Of a stretch of DNA of 64,000 nucleotides, positions 24,963 to 33,033 are shown one piece after another. A model generated the notes under the pieces. It was given only the letters and a program-made list of their open reading frames with translations, made no database searches and had not been told where the DNA came from. A program made the position numbers and the translations under genes. Source of the DNA: Microbispora sp. H11081 (GTDB lineage: Bacteria > Actinomycetota > Actinomycetes > Streptosporangiales > Streptosporangiaceae); assembly GCF_012999535.1 (NCBI RefSeq), contig NZ_JABBWV010000016.1:62001-126000 (forward strand). The letters are read 5' to 3'. Each line of letters starts with the position of its first letter. Positions within the stretch are counted from its first letter, which is position 1.

Positions 24963-25715
24963 GTGTCCCGCTTCACCGACGAACTGCGCGACCCCTGGGC
25001 GCTGCTCCTCGGCGCCACTGCCGCCGGCGCGGCCTGGGCCGTCGCCCTCCCCCCGGCGGGCGTGGCCGTCGCCGGGGTGGGGGTGTGGCTCATCAAGGCG
25101 TTCGCCTCCGCCTGGCAGTCCACGAAGGGTGAGAGCCGTACGCGGCCGGAGGCCCCGCCTGTCGCACGCGGCAGCGTGGAGGAGGCGTGGCTGCGGCGGG
25201 CGGAGCAGGCCGCCGCGTCCTTCGCCGATCTGGCCGCCTCGATGCGCGGGCAGATCCTGCTCGACCGGATCGCCGCCATGCGCCCGCAGGTGGACGACAC
25301 CGTGGAGACCCTGCGCCGGCTGGCCGGGCACGCCTCGGTCACCGGCGCGGCGCTGGCCCGCTTCGACCCCCGGTTCCTCGAGCAGGAGCGCGCGCGGCTC
25401 ACGCAGGCCAGGCGGACGGCCCGGCAGGAGGTCGCGGGCGAGCTCGACCGTTCGATCGCCGCCCTGGACGCCCAGCGCGGGGTGTACGACCGGTTGTCGG
25501 GCGCGCGCGAGCGGGTGCTGGCCCGGCTGCAGTCGGGCGCCATCAGCCTGGACGGCCTGGTCGCCCGGGCCGTCGAGATCTCCGCCATGACCGCGACCGC
25601 CGACGCCGGGGGCGGCGGCGCCCGGGCGCTCGACGACCTGACCTCGGAGCTCGAGCTCACCCGGCAGAGCCTGCACGAGGTCGAGGAGGCCACCCGCCTC
25701 GACCTCGGCCCCTGA
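24963..25715 (+). CDS. Membrane-associated coiled-coil protein, function unknown
   Basis: A 250-aa protein. An N-terminal hydrophobic hairpin (residues ~12-48: WALLLGATAAGAAWAVALP and VAVAGVGVWLIKAFA) precedes a highly charged, Ala/Arg/Glu/Leu-rich region of about 190 residues with heptad character. That region includes QERARLTQARRTARQEVAGE and LTSELELTRQSLHEVEEA. It begins 17 bp after the VWA gene and is almost certainly its operon partner. A scaffold or membrane-domain role is possible. No enzymatic motif is visible. Confidence 0.75.
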   Translation: MSRFTDELRDPWALLLGATAAGAAWAVALPPAGVAVAGVGVWLIKAFASAWQSTKGESRTRPEAPPVARGSVEEAWLRRAEQAAASFADLAASMRGQILLDRIAAMRPQVDDTVETLRRLAGHASVTGAALARFDPRFLEQERARLTQARRTARQEVAGELDRSIAALDAQRGVYDRLSGARERVLARLQSGAISLDGLVARAVEISAMTATADAGGGGARALDDLTSELELTRQSLHEVEEATRLDLGP

Positions 25716-25726
25716 ATCCGGCGCTG

Positions 25727-26170
25727 CTATGGGAGCGCCGTGAGCGCCGGGAGACACAGCGGCGCGGCGGCCGCGCGGATCTCGTCGCTGAACGGCACCG
25801 GCCGGAACGTGGCCGGATCCAGGTTGACGTTGACGCGGTAGCCCTCCGCGTGCACTGTGGCGCGGTCCGCGGACAGCACGCGAAAGCCGTACACCCCGCT
25901 GGTGCGGCCCATCCGCTCCAGCCAGAAGTGCACCGAATGCTCGCCCGGCTCCGCGATGGGCACGTGGTAGGTCACCTTGAACTCGCGGACGGCCATGAGC
26001 ACGTCCCTGAACGCCGACCTGGCGGGGTCCGACGCCCAGCCGAGCCGGTGCCAGAACGCGCCGATCGCCCGCTCGACCAGCACGGCGTAGCGCGAGTTGT
26101 GCAGCAGCCCCATCGCGTCGAGGTCGTCGAAGTGCACCTGGACGGTCTCGTGGACGCCACCTGCGGTCAT
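25727..26170 (-). CDS. Acyl-CoA thioesterase (hotdog fold, 4HBT family)
   Basis: A 147-aa single hotdog-domain thioesterase. The N-terminal VQVHFDDLDAMGLLHNSRYAVLVERA is the 4-hydroxybenzoyl-CoA-thioesterase signature, with the catalytic Asp in DAMGLLHN. VTYHVPI and GFRVL correspond to later strands. It would hydrolyse acyl-CoA or acyl-ACP in the cytosol. ATG 26170 is 1 bp from the stop of the upstream TetR gene, so the two are one operon. The regulator probably senses a related acyl-CoA or fatty acid. Confidence 0.88.
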   Translation of the reverse strand: MTAGGVHETVQVHFDDLDAMGLLHNSRYAVLVERAIGAFWHRLGWASDPARSAFRDVLMAVREFKVTYHVPIAEPGEHSVHFWLERMGRTSGVYGFRVLSADRATVHAEGYRVNVNLDPATFRPVPFSDEIRAAAAPLCLPALTALP

Positions 26171-26171
26171 G

Positions 26172-26804
26172 TCAGTCCTCCGGGAGAAGTTCGGGGTCGG
26201 GGCAGAGCGCACGCAGCCGCGCGAGCACGGCACGGCGGGAATGGACGAGGGCCTGCGCCCCGTCGTACAGCCGGGAATGGACGATCACCATCTCGCCGAG
26301 CGCCTCGATCTCGAAGGCCAGTTGGGCCGGATCGGCGTCGTCGACGAGTTCGCCGAGCGTCACGGCCTCCGCGACCATGCCGCGGATGAGCCCCTGCCAC
26401 TCGCGCATGGACCGCGAGAGGCGGTCGCGGACGGCGCCGGGACGGTCGTCGAACTCGGCCTGGACGGCGAAGAAGAAGCATCCGCCGGGCAGCACACCGT
26501 CGCGGTAGAAGGTGAGCCGCGCCTCGTGCAGCGCGAACAGGCGGCGTACGCCGGCGGGGGCGCGCATAGCGGGCCCAACCACCTGCTCGGTCCACTGCCG
26601 GACGGCCCATTCCACGGCGTCGAGCTGCAGGTGCTCCTTGTCGGGCCAGTGCGCGAAAAGCCCGGATTTGCTGACCCCGGTCGCCGTCGCGAGCCGCCCG
26701 AGGGAGAGCCCGTCGAGCCCTTCGACGGAGGACAGCTCCACCGCCTGCCGCAGGATCGTCTCGCGGCTGCGCAGTCCGCGTAGCCGCCGGCCGTCGTGTG
26801 TCAC
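26172..26804 (-). CDS. TetR-family transcriptional regulator
   Basis: A 210-aa repressor. The HTH occupies residues ~12-58, with LATATGVSKSGLFAHWPDKEHL as the turn and recognition helix. The C-terminal ligand domain matches the TetR_C group found in AcrR-like proteins. GTG 26804 starts close behind a 14-bp perfect palindrome. It is co-transcribed with the thioesterase. Its promoter overlaps the end of the upstream dehydratase gene. Confidence 0.9.
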   Translation of the reverse strand: MTHDGRRLRGLRSRETILRQAVELSSVEGLDGLSLGRLATATGVSKSGLFAHWPDKEHLQLDAVEWAVRQWTEQVVGPAMRAPAGVRRLFALHEARLTFYRDGVLPGGCFFFAVQAEFDDRPGAVRDRLSRSMREWQGLIRGMVAEAVTLGELVDDADPAQLAFEIEALGEMVIVHSRLYDGAQALVHSRRAVLARLRALCPDPELLPED

Positions 26805-26822
26805 CCCCGCACAATATACGAC

Positions 26823-26836
26823 CGACCGATCGGTCG
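26823..26836. promoter_or_regulatory. Palindrome, TetR operator
   Basis: CGACCGATCGGTCG is a perfect 14-bp palindrome 19 bp upstream of the tetR GTG and adjacent to TATATT on the minus strand. It is typical of TetR self-operators. It abuts the stop codon of the upstream dehydratase. Confidence 0.65.
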
Positions 26837-26837
26837 T

Positions 26838-27797
26838 CTATTCTGCCGCCTCCAGCAGGCGGCCCAGCTCGGCCGGGCCGGCGTTGCCGCCCGTGCAGAC
26901 GACGGCGACCTTCCGCCCGGCGAACTCCTCCCGCCTGGCTAGCAGCCCCGCGAGGGCGGCCGCTCCCGCGCCCTCGGCCAGGGTGTGGGCCTCGGCGAGC
27001 AGGAGGCGCTGTGCCCGCAGGATGTCGTCATCGTCCACCAGCACGAAACCGGCCAGCCTCTCCCGCATCACCGCCTGCGGCGTCGCGAACGCCGAGCCGG
27101 TCGCGAGCCCCTCCACCACGGTCTTGACCGGCCGGGTCACGAGCTCCCCCAGCCGCCAGGAGTCGTACGCGGCCGGGGCTTGGGCCGACTGAACGGCGAT
27201 CACCTGGCAGCCCGGCGCGAGCGCGGCGGCGGCGAGGCACGCGGCGGCGGCCCCGCTGCCGCTACCCACGGGCACGAACACCGCCTCCAGGTCCGGCCGG
27301 GCGGTGAACATCTCGACATAAAGCGTGCCCACCCCGGCCAGGATGTCCGGCTCGTCGGCCGGGCTGATCAGCCTGCGTCCGGTGCGCTCCGCGAGGTCGC
27401 GCGCGTGCCCGGCGGCCTCCACCATCGTCGCGCCCCGGACCTCGACGGCCGCCCCCAGCGCCTGGACCGCCGCGACCTTGGCCGGGTTCGGGTTCTCCGG
27501 CATGAGGACCGCGCACGGCACGCCGTACAGGCGGCAGGCGTACGCGACGGACTGGGCGTGGTTGCCGGTCGAGTACGCGACGACCCCGCGGGCCCTGTCG
27601 TTCATTCGGGCCAGCAGCGTGATGCCGCCGCGGACCTTGAACGCCCCCGTGGGCTGGACGTTCTCGTGTTTGACGTGCACCTCGGCGCCCACGGCCCGGT
27701 CGAGCACGGGATAGGACCACATGGGGGTCTCGGGCAGGTGGGGGGCGATGAGCCGCCGGGCGTCCAGGATGTCGCGGATGTCGCGGATGTTCGTCAT
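26838..27797 (-). CDS. Threonine/serine dehydratase-like PLP enzyme
   Basis: A 319-aa fold-type II PLP enzyme. The Schiff-base Lys lies in TGAFKVRGG (about residue 53). The phosphate loop is VGSGSGAAAACL, and VAYSTGNHAQSVAYA is the substrate loop of threonine dehydratases. The length matches catabolic or biosynthetic forms lacking the ACT domain, so feedback control is unlikely. Candidate reactions are threonine to 2-oxobutyrate or serine deamination; hydroxy-aspartate or racemase activity cannot be excluded. ATG 27797 is used; upstream codons in the same frame are antisense to the LysR gene. It is divergent from that LysR regulator. Confidence 0.88.
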   Translation of the reverse strand: MTNIRDIRDILDARRLIAPHLPETPMWSYPVLDRAVGAEVHVKHENVQPTGAFKVRGGITLLARMNDRARGVVAYSTGNHAQSVAYACRLYGVPCAVLMPENPNPAKVAAVQALGAAVEVRGATMVEAAGHARDLAERTGRRLISPADEPDILAGVGTLYVEMFTARPDLEAVFVPVGSGSGAAAACLAAAALAPGCQVIAVQSAQAPAAYDSWRLGELVTRPVKTVVEGLATGSAFATPQAVMRERLAGFVLVDDDDILRAQRLLLAEAHTLAEGAGAAALAGLLARREEFAGRKVAVVCTGGNAGPAELGRLLEAAE

Positions 27798-27872
27798 GGC
27801 CCCAGCCTGGCCCGGTGCCGGACAATAGGTCCAACTGAACTTCTGAGGCGAATCCATAGACGGGATCGATGA

Positions 27873-28751
27873 ATGCCGCTCGACGTCGTACGGCTGCGGG
27901 TGCTGGTGGCTGTGGCCAGGACCGGCACGGTGACCGCGGCGGCGCGGGAACTGCACTACTCGCAGCCGTCGGTGAGCCACCACCTCGCCCGCCTGGAGGC
28001 GGAGACCGGCGCGCGACTGGTGCAGCGGGTGGGCCGCGGCATCCGCCTCACCGAGGCGGGCCACCTGCTCGCCGAGCGGGGCGCGGAGATCCTCGGCCGC
28101 CTCGACGCGGCGTCCGAGGAGCTGTCCGCGCACGTCGGGCTGCGGGCCGGGCGCGTGCGGCTGGCCGCGTTCCCTTCCGCCCTCGGCACGTTCATCCCGG
28201 CCGCCGCCGCGCGGCTCGCCCGGGACCACCCCGGGCTGGATCTGCGGCTGATGGAGGCCGAGCCGCCCGAGGCGCTGCGGCTGCTGCGGGCGGGTGGGGC
28301 CGACGTCGCCGTGATCTTCCGGTACGGCGAGAGCGGCCCTGAGGACGACGGTGTCCGGCTGGTCCACCTGCTCGACGACCCCAGCCTCCTCGTCACCTCC
28401 GCCGCGCACGACGGCGCGGCGGACCTGGCGGCGTACGCGGACGAGGCGTGGATCGCGGGCTGCGAGCGGTGCCGGGCCCACCTGCTCGCGCTGTGCGCCG
28501 AGGCGGGTTTCGAGCCGCGGATCTCGTTCACCACCGACGACTACGTGGCCGTGCAGGCGATGGTCGCGGCAGGGCTGGGCGTGACGGTCCTCCCCCGGCT
28601 GGCGCTGTCGGCCCACCGGCATCCGGACATGCGGGTGTCCGAGCTGTCCGGCCCGCCCCGCCGCGTCTACGCGGCCACGTACGGCGAGCCGCCCGACCCG
28701 CCTGCCACCGCGGCCCTGATCGCCGCGCTCCTGTCCCGGAAAGACGCGTGA
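27873..28751 (+). CDS. LysR-family transcriptional regulator
   Basis: A 292-aa LTTR. The HTH is near the N-terminus (TVTAAARELHYSQPSVSHHLARLEAETGARLVQRVGRGIRLTEAG), followed by the linker helix and a LysR substrate-binding domain from residue ~88. It is divergent from the dehydratase-like gene across 75 bp, the standard LTTR-target arrangement, so it probably activates or represses that gene in response to an amino acid or keto acid. Confidence 0.92.
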   Translation: MPLDVVRLRVLVAVARTGTVTAAARELHYSQPSVSHHLARLEAETGARLVQRVGRGIRLTEAGHLLAERGAEILGRLDAASEELSAHVGLRAGRVRLAAFPSALGTFIPAAAARLARDHPGLDLRLMEAEPPEALRLLRAGGADVAVIFRYGESGPEDDGVRLVHLLDDPSLLVTSAAHDGAADLAAYADEAWIAGCERCRAHLLALCAEAGFEPRISFTTDDYVAVQAMVAAGLGVTVLPRLALSAHRHPDMRVSELSGPPRRVYAATYGEPPDPPATAALIAALLSRKDA

Positions 28752-28839
28752 CAGGTCCGCGGACGCGGGCCGATGTCCCGCACCACTACCACGGTGAACC
28801 GGTCGATCGCCCGACCCGCCATGAAGGAGACGCCGACGC

Positions 28840-29946
28840 ATGACCACGCCACCATCGCCGCCCGGGCCGGAGCGGACCGGCGGATCCTCCGTGCGGATCG
28901 GCGTTCTCGCGCCGTTGACCCGGCCCGGCTGGGTCGAGGCGGGCCGGCACCTGCTCGCCGGGATGGAACTGGCCGCCGGCGACGTCAACGACGCCGGCGG
29001 GATCGCGGGAAGTCCGCTGGAGCTGGTGGTCCGGGACACGGCGGCCGATCCGCACCGGGCCACGGCGGCCGTGGACGAACTGGCCCACCTGGGCGTGGCC
29101 GCCCTTGCGGGGGAGTATCACAGCGTCGTCGCCCGTGCCGCCGCCGCCAGGGCCGACGCCCTCGGCCTGCCGTTCCTCTGCTCGTCGGCGGTTCTCGACG
29201 CGCTCACCGAGCGGCCGGCGAAATGGGTCGCGCGCCTGGCCCCTGCGCAGTCCCACGGCTGGCGGATCTACGCGGACTTCCTCCTCGGCGCGGGCCACAG
29301 CCGGATCGCCGTGGCCGCCGACCAGAGTGTCTACTGGGCGTCCGGCACCCGCATCCTGCGCGACCACCTCGCTCCACGCGGCGGCACCGTCGTCGAACTC
29401 GACGTGCGCGCGCTCACCCCCACCGCCGTGTGCGACGAACTCGCCGCCAGTGGCGCTACGGCCCTCCTTCTTCTGGCCGGCCACCCGGAGCCGGCCGTGC
29501 CGATCGTCAGGTCGGTCCGCCGCGACCGGCGCCTGACCGAGATCATGATCGGCGCCCCGGCCGGGCAGCCGGAGTTCGCCGAATGGGCGAGGTCGCTGGG
29601 CGGCGACGGCGCCGGGGTCCCGTTCCTGCGTTACCTGCCCGAGCGTCTTGGCCCACTCGGCGCGCGAGTCGAGACGGCCCTGCGCGAGCGGCTGGCCCAA
29701 GCGCCCTCCTTCGTCGCCTTCGAGGGCTACGACACGATCGCCGTCCTCGCCGGCGTGCTGCGCTCCGGCGGCATGGACCGGGCGCGCGTCGCCGCGTCCT
29801 GGCCACATGTGGCGGTCGAGGGCACCCGCGGGCTGATCCGGTTCTCCCGCGTGCCGGGTATCGGCGTGTGGCAATGGGCGTGGCCGCCGGTCCAGGTCGC
29901 CGACAGGGATCCGGCGGACCCCGCTCGCTTCCGCGTCCTGGCCTGA
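28840..29946 (+). CDS. Periplasmic-binding-protein-fold protein without export signal
   Basis: A 368-aa protein of the Leu/Ile/Val-binding (Peripla_BP_6) type. VRIGVLAPLTRPGWVEAGRHLLAGMELAAGDVN opens the first lobe, and ALAGEYHSVVARAAAARADALGLPFLCSSA is a typical hinge region. The N-terminus (MTTPPSPPGPERTGGSSVRI) is hydrophilic, with no signal peptide or lipobox. No ABC permease or ATPase neighbours exist. A cytosolic ligand-sensing role is therefore possible. AAGGAG lies about 10 nt before ATG 28840. Confidence 0.8.
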   Translation: MTTPPSPPGPERTGGSSVRIGVLAPLTRPGWVEAGRHLLAGMELAAGDVNDAGGIAGSPLELVVRDTAADPHRATAAVDELAHLGVAALAGEYHSVVARAAAARADALGLPFLCSSAVLDALTERPAKWVARLAPAQSHGWRIYADFLLGAGHSRIAVAADQSVYWASGTRILRDHLAPRGGTVVELDVRALTPTAVCDELAASGATALLLLAGHPEPAVPIVRSVRRDRRLTEIMIGAPAGQPEFAEWARSLGGDGAGVPFLRYLPERLGPLGARVETALRERLAQAPSFVAFEGYDTIAVLAGVLRSGGMDRARVAASWPHVAVEGTRGLIRFSRVPGIGVWQWAWPPVQVADRDPADPARFRVLA

Positions 29947-30004
29947 ACAGGCGCCGCACCGCAAAGGTGCGACCGATCTCTTTCCGCGCTACTTCTGACG
30001 ACGG

Positions 30005-30829
30005 TCAGCTCGGGCTCGGCGCGGGCGACGGTGTCGCGGCGTCGTTGTCCACCTCCCGGACGTTCCACAGGGCGACGCCGCTGCCCGGGAGCTGGCTGAT
30101 CCGGGACATGAACGTGGCGGTGCCGTCCTCCGCGTCGCCGTCCTCCTCCGCGAAGACGGTGAGGGGCTGCCAGGTGGCCCACTCGTCGGCGGGGAAGAGC
30201 AGCCGTGGGCCGATGGACAGGTCGGAATCGCCCAGCAGCCGCTCGCTGTCGACCGTCACCCATCCGTACGACGGGCGCTGGCTGAGCCGCACGTAGATGA
30301 CGGCCGAGCCGCCCTCGGGCACGGCGATGGACTCGGGCGAGACGACGACGCTCGGCGTGGCGCTCGGGCTCGGCGAAGGAACGGGAGTGGGGGCCGGGCT
30401 GGGCTGCGGGCCGGCCACGCACGGCACGCCGTTGACGGCGAAGTTCGTCGGCGGCGGGTTGCTCCCGCTCCAGGTGCCGTTGAATCCGACGGTGGCCGAC
30501 GCGCCGGGCGAGATCGAGCCGGCCGGGACCGAGGCGGCGACCAGGTTGCCGGTCTGCGCCCACTGCGCCGACCAGCCGTACGAGAGCCGCTGCGAGCCGG
30601 GGAAGGTGAACGTCAGCGTCCAGCCCGCGATGTGGTCGCCGGTGTTGGCGACGTCCACACTGGCCGTGAAGCCGCCTCCGCCCACTCCCCACTGCGAGGT
30701 CACGTACGTGACCCGGCAGGAGACGGCGGCGCCGGCCGTGCCCGGGACGAGCCCGGCCGTGGTGGCCGCCGTGGCCAGTACGGCCGCGAGGACTGCCGAG
30801 CGACGTAACCGGCCGTGGGGGAATCGCAT
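30005..30829 (-). CDS. Secreted CBM2 protein with Calx-beta-like domain, no catalytic module
   Basis: A 274-aa exported protein with a signal peptide ending near GTAGA (residue ~34) and a family 2 carbohydrate-binding module (~36-135: TYVTSQWG, GWTLTFTF, YGWSAQW). A PSP/PTP linker (~137-155) follows. The last part is a beta-sandwich segment beginning VVVSPESIAVPEGGSAVIYV, the Calx-beta-like repeat often attached to glycoside hydrolases. No hydrolase domain follows. It may be a targeting or substrate-disrupting protein, or a truncated enzyme. ATG 30829 has GGAGGTG upstream. The 287-bp gap to the XRE gene shows no ORF. Confidence 0.82.
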   Translation of the reverse strand: MRFPHGRLRRSAVLAAVLATAATTAGLVPGTAGAAVSCRVTYVTSQWGVGGGGFTASVDVANTGDHIAGWTLTFTFPGSQRLSYGWSAQWAQTGNLVAASVPAGSISPGASATVGFNGTWSGSNPPPTNFAVNGVPCVAGPQPSPAPTPVPSPSPSATPSVVVSPESIAVPEGGSAVIYVRLSQRPSYGWVTVDSERLLGDSDLSIGPRLLFPADEWATWQPLTVFAEEDGDAEDGTATFMSRISQLPGSGVALWNVREVDNDAATPSPAPSPS

Positions 30830-31116
30830 CGGCACCTCCGTGGTGAGCTGACCACACCGTCCGGCCGGCTGCCGCTGATCGCCGGCGATGCTCCCAGCGT
30901 CGGTTCTCCCTCGCCCGCTGTACAGGAATTCCGGCGGGCGGCCGTCGCCGGTACGTGGCCGGGCACGGGCCGGCCCGTGCCTTCCCACCTCGGGGAACAC
31001 CGGCGCACGGTGGCCGGGGGCGGAAGGCCGCCGCGCCCGCGGACCGGTGAAAGATTCAGAAAGAACGGCCCCCCGGGGCCGCTTCCTCATGCGCCGGGGT
31101 GGCAGGCGCCCGAGCG

Positions 31117-31392
31117 TCAGCCGGCTTGGCGCAGGCCGCCGGCAGGCGGGCCCTCGGCGCAGGCGGCGGCCAGTTCGTCCAGCGACAGCCCCAGCGCGGC
31201 GGCGAGTGCGGCGACGGTGAAGAAGGCCGGGGTCGGGGCGCGGCCGGTCTCGATCTTGCGCAGTGTCTCGGCCGACAGCCCGGCCGCCGCCGCGACCTCG
31301 ACCATGCTGCGCTCGCCGCGCGCCTGCCGGAGCAGGGCGCCGAACTTCTCCCCCCGCAGCCGCTCCTCGGGGGTCAGGGGCACTCTCACCAT
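31117..31392 (-). CDS. XRE-family (Cro/CI-type) small regulator
   Basis: A 91-aa helix-turn-helix protein. The HTH_3 domain spans residues ~18-72 (LLRQARGERSMVEVAAAAGLSAETLRKIETGRAPTPAFFTVAALAAALGLSLDEL). ATG 31392 starts 12 bp from a perfect AATACCGGTATT palindrome. It is divergent from a methionine aminopeptidase gene only 54 bp away, so it likely controls itself and map. Confidence 0.88.
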   Translation of the reverse strand: MVRVPLTPEERLRGEKFGALLRQARGERSMVEVAAAAGLSAETLRKIETGRAPTPAFFTVAALAAALGLSLDELAAACAEGPPAGGLRQAG

Positions 31393-31404
31393 GACCGTGA
31401 TACT

Positions 31405-31416
31405 AATACCGGTATT
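31405..31416. promoter_or_regulatory. Perfect palindrome between XRE gene and map
   Basis: AATACCGGTATT lies midway in the 54-bp divergent region, within AT-rich sequence suitable for both -10 elements. It is a candidate XRE operator. Confidence 0.6.
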
Positions 31417-31446
31417 GTTATTGGCGCCACTCGGAAGGGCCATGTC

Positions 31447-32214
31447 ATGGTGGAGATCAAGACCGACGCCGCGCTGGACGCGATGCGGGAGTCGGGCCGT
31501 GTGGTCGCCCGCGTCCTCGACGCCGTACGGAAGACCGCGGCCATCGGGGTGCGGCTCACGGACCTGGACGAGACGGCGCGGGCGGTGCTGCGCGAGGCCG
31601 GGGCGAGCTCGCCGTTCCTCGGCTACCGGCCGCGGTTCGCGCCGACACCGTTTCCCGCCGTGATCTGCGCGTCCGTCAACGACGCGATCGTGCACGGCAT
31701 CCCGACGGACTACCGGCTGCGTGACGGTGACGTCGTCGGCGTCGACTGCGGCGCGGAACTCGACGGCTGGACGGCCGATGCCGCCGTCACGTTCATCGTG
31801 GGCGCCCCGCGCCCCGAGGACCTGGCGCTCGTCGACACCACGCGCCGGGCCCTGGACGCCGGGATCGCCGCCGCCACCGTGGGCAACCGCATCGGGGACA
31901 TCTCGGCGGCGATCGGCGCGGTCGCCGAGGAGGCCGGGTACGGCATGCCCAGGGACTTCGGCGGCCACGGCATCGGACGTCGCATGCACGAGGACCCGTC
32001 GGTGCCCAACCACGGCAGGCCAGGCCGGGGCTACCCCCTGCGGCACGGCCTCGCACTGGCCATCGAGCCGATGTTCATCGCCGGAGGCCGGGACGGTTAC
32101 CGCACGGCGGGCGACGGCTGGACGCTGCACACCGTGGACGGCAGCAGGGCCGCGCACATGGAGCACACGATCGCGGTCACCGAGGACGGCCCACGCGTGC
32201 TGACCATGCTCTGA
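31447..32214 (+). CDS. map: Type I methionine aminopeptidase
   Basis: A 255-aa metalloenzyme removing N-terminal Met from nascent proteins. Metal ligands are visible in GVDCGAELDGWTADAAVTF (two Asp), GGHGIGRRMHEDP (His) and the Glu residues of AIEPMF and MEHTIAV. The substrate-gating NDAIVHGIP is also present. The short N-terminus lacks the SH3/zinc extension of type Ic forms. It is likely one of several paralogues, and pairing with an XRE regulator suggests conditional expression. GGAAGGG precedes ATG 31447. Confidence 0.94.
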   Translation: MVEIKTDAALDAMRESGRVVARVLDAVRKTAAIGVRLTDLDETARAVLREAGASSPFLGYRPRFAPTPFPAVICASVNDAIVHGIPTDYRLRDGDVVGVDCGAELDGWTADAAVTFIVGAPRPEDLALVDTTRRALDAGIAAATVGNRIGDISAAIGAVAEEAGYGMPRDFGGHGIGRRMHEDPSVPNHGRPGRGYPLRHGLALAIEPMFIAGGRDGYRTAGDGWTLHTVDGSRAAHMEHTIAVTEDGPRVLTML

Positions 32215-32286
32215 CCGGATTCCGGCCGGACCACCGGCCCGAAATAGGAGTGCCCGGGCAGGCACGGTGTCCGTAACATCGGAGCC

Positions 32287-32925
32287 ATGCCGACGCTGAC
32301 AACACTCGCCCTGTTCGCCGCCGCCACGCTGGCGCTGCTCGTGGTCCCGGGACCCGCCGTGCTCTACATCGTCACCCGCAGCGTCGCCCAGGGCCGTTCC
32401 GCGGGGCTGGTCTCGGTGCTCGGCGTCCACGCCGGCTCTCTGGTGCACATCGCCGCCGCGGCGTTCGGCATCACCGCGCTGCTCGCCGCCTCGGCAACGG
32501 CGTTCGCCGTCGTGAAGTACCTCGGCGCGGCCTACCTCGTCTACCTGGGGATCCGCAAGCTCGTGCGGCGGACGGAGGCGGAGGACGCGGCGGTCACGAC
32601 GGCTTCCAACCCCCGGCTGTTCACCGAAGGGCTGGTGGTCAACGTGCTGAACCCGAAGACCGCCATGTTCTTCCTGGCGTTCCTGCCGCAGTTCGTCGAT
32701 CCGGCGCGCGGCCCGGTGGCGCCGCAGGTGCTCGTGCTCGGGGCCGTGTGGGTCGCGCTCGGCATGGCCAGCGACGGCACGTACGCGCTGCTGGCGTCGG
32801 TGCTCGCCGGCCGGTTGCGCTCCTCGGCCCGCGCCCGGCGGCGGCTCGACCGGGGCAGTGGCGTCGCCTACCTGGGTCTCGGCGCGGTGGCCGCCCTGGC
32901 CACCGAGGGCGCCAGGAAGCTCTGA
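32287..32925 (+). CDS. LysE/RhtB-family translocator
   Basis: A 212-aa inner-membrane exporter with about six TM segments. The N-terminus LVVPGPAVLYIVTRSVAQGRSAGL is the LysE/RhtB signature (PGP followed by the G-rich loop), and NPKTAMFFLAFLPQF is the conserved mid-protein motif. The family exports amino acids such as lysine, homoserine or threonine. The substrate is not predictable. It begins 72 bp after map. Confidence 0.9.
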   Translation: MPTLTTLALFAAATLALLVVPGPAVLYIVTRSVAQGRSAGLVSVLGVHAGSLVHIAAAAFGITALLAASATAFAVVKYLGAAYLVYLGIRKLVRRTEAEDAAVTTASNPRLFTEGLVVNVLNPKTAMFFLAFLPQFVDPARGPVAPQVLVLGAVWVALGMASDGTYALLASVLAGRLRSSARARRRLDRGSGVAYLGLGAVAALATEGARKL

Positions 32926-33033
32926 CCACCACCCAGGACATTCGTACTGCCGCGATCGGGATTTCGGGATCTGCCCGGCTCCTCCGGTTTCCGGGACGCT
33001 TGACGCGTGCGTAGAGACGACCAGGAGGAGCCG

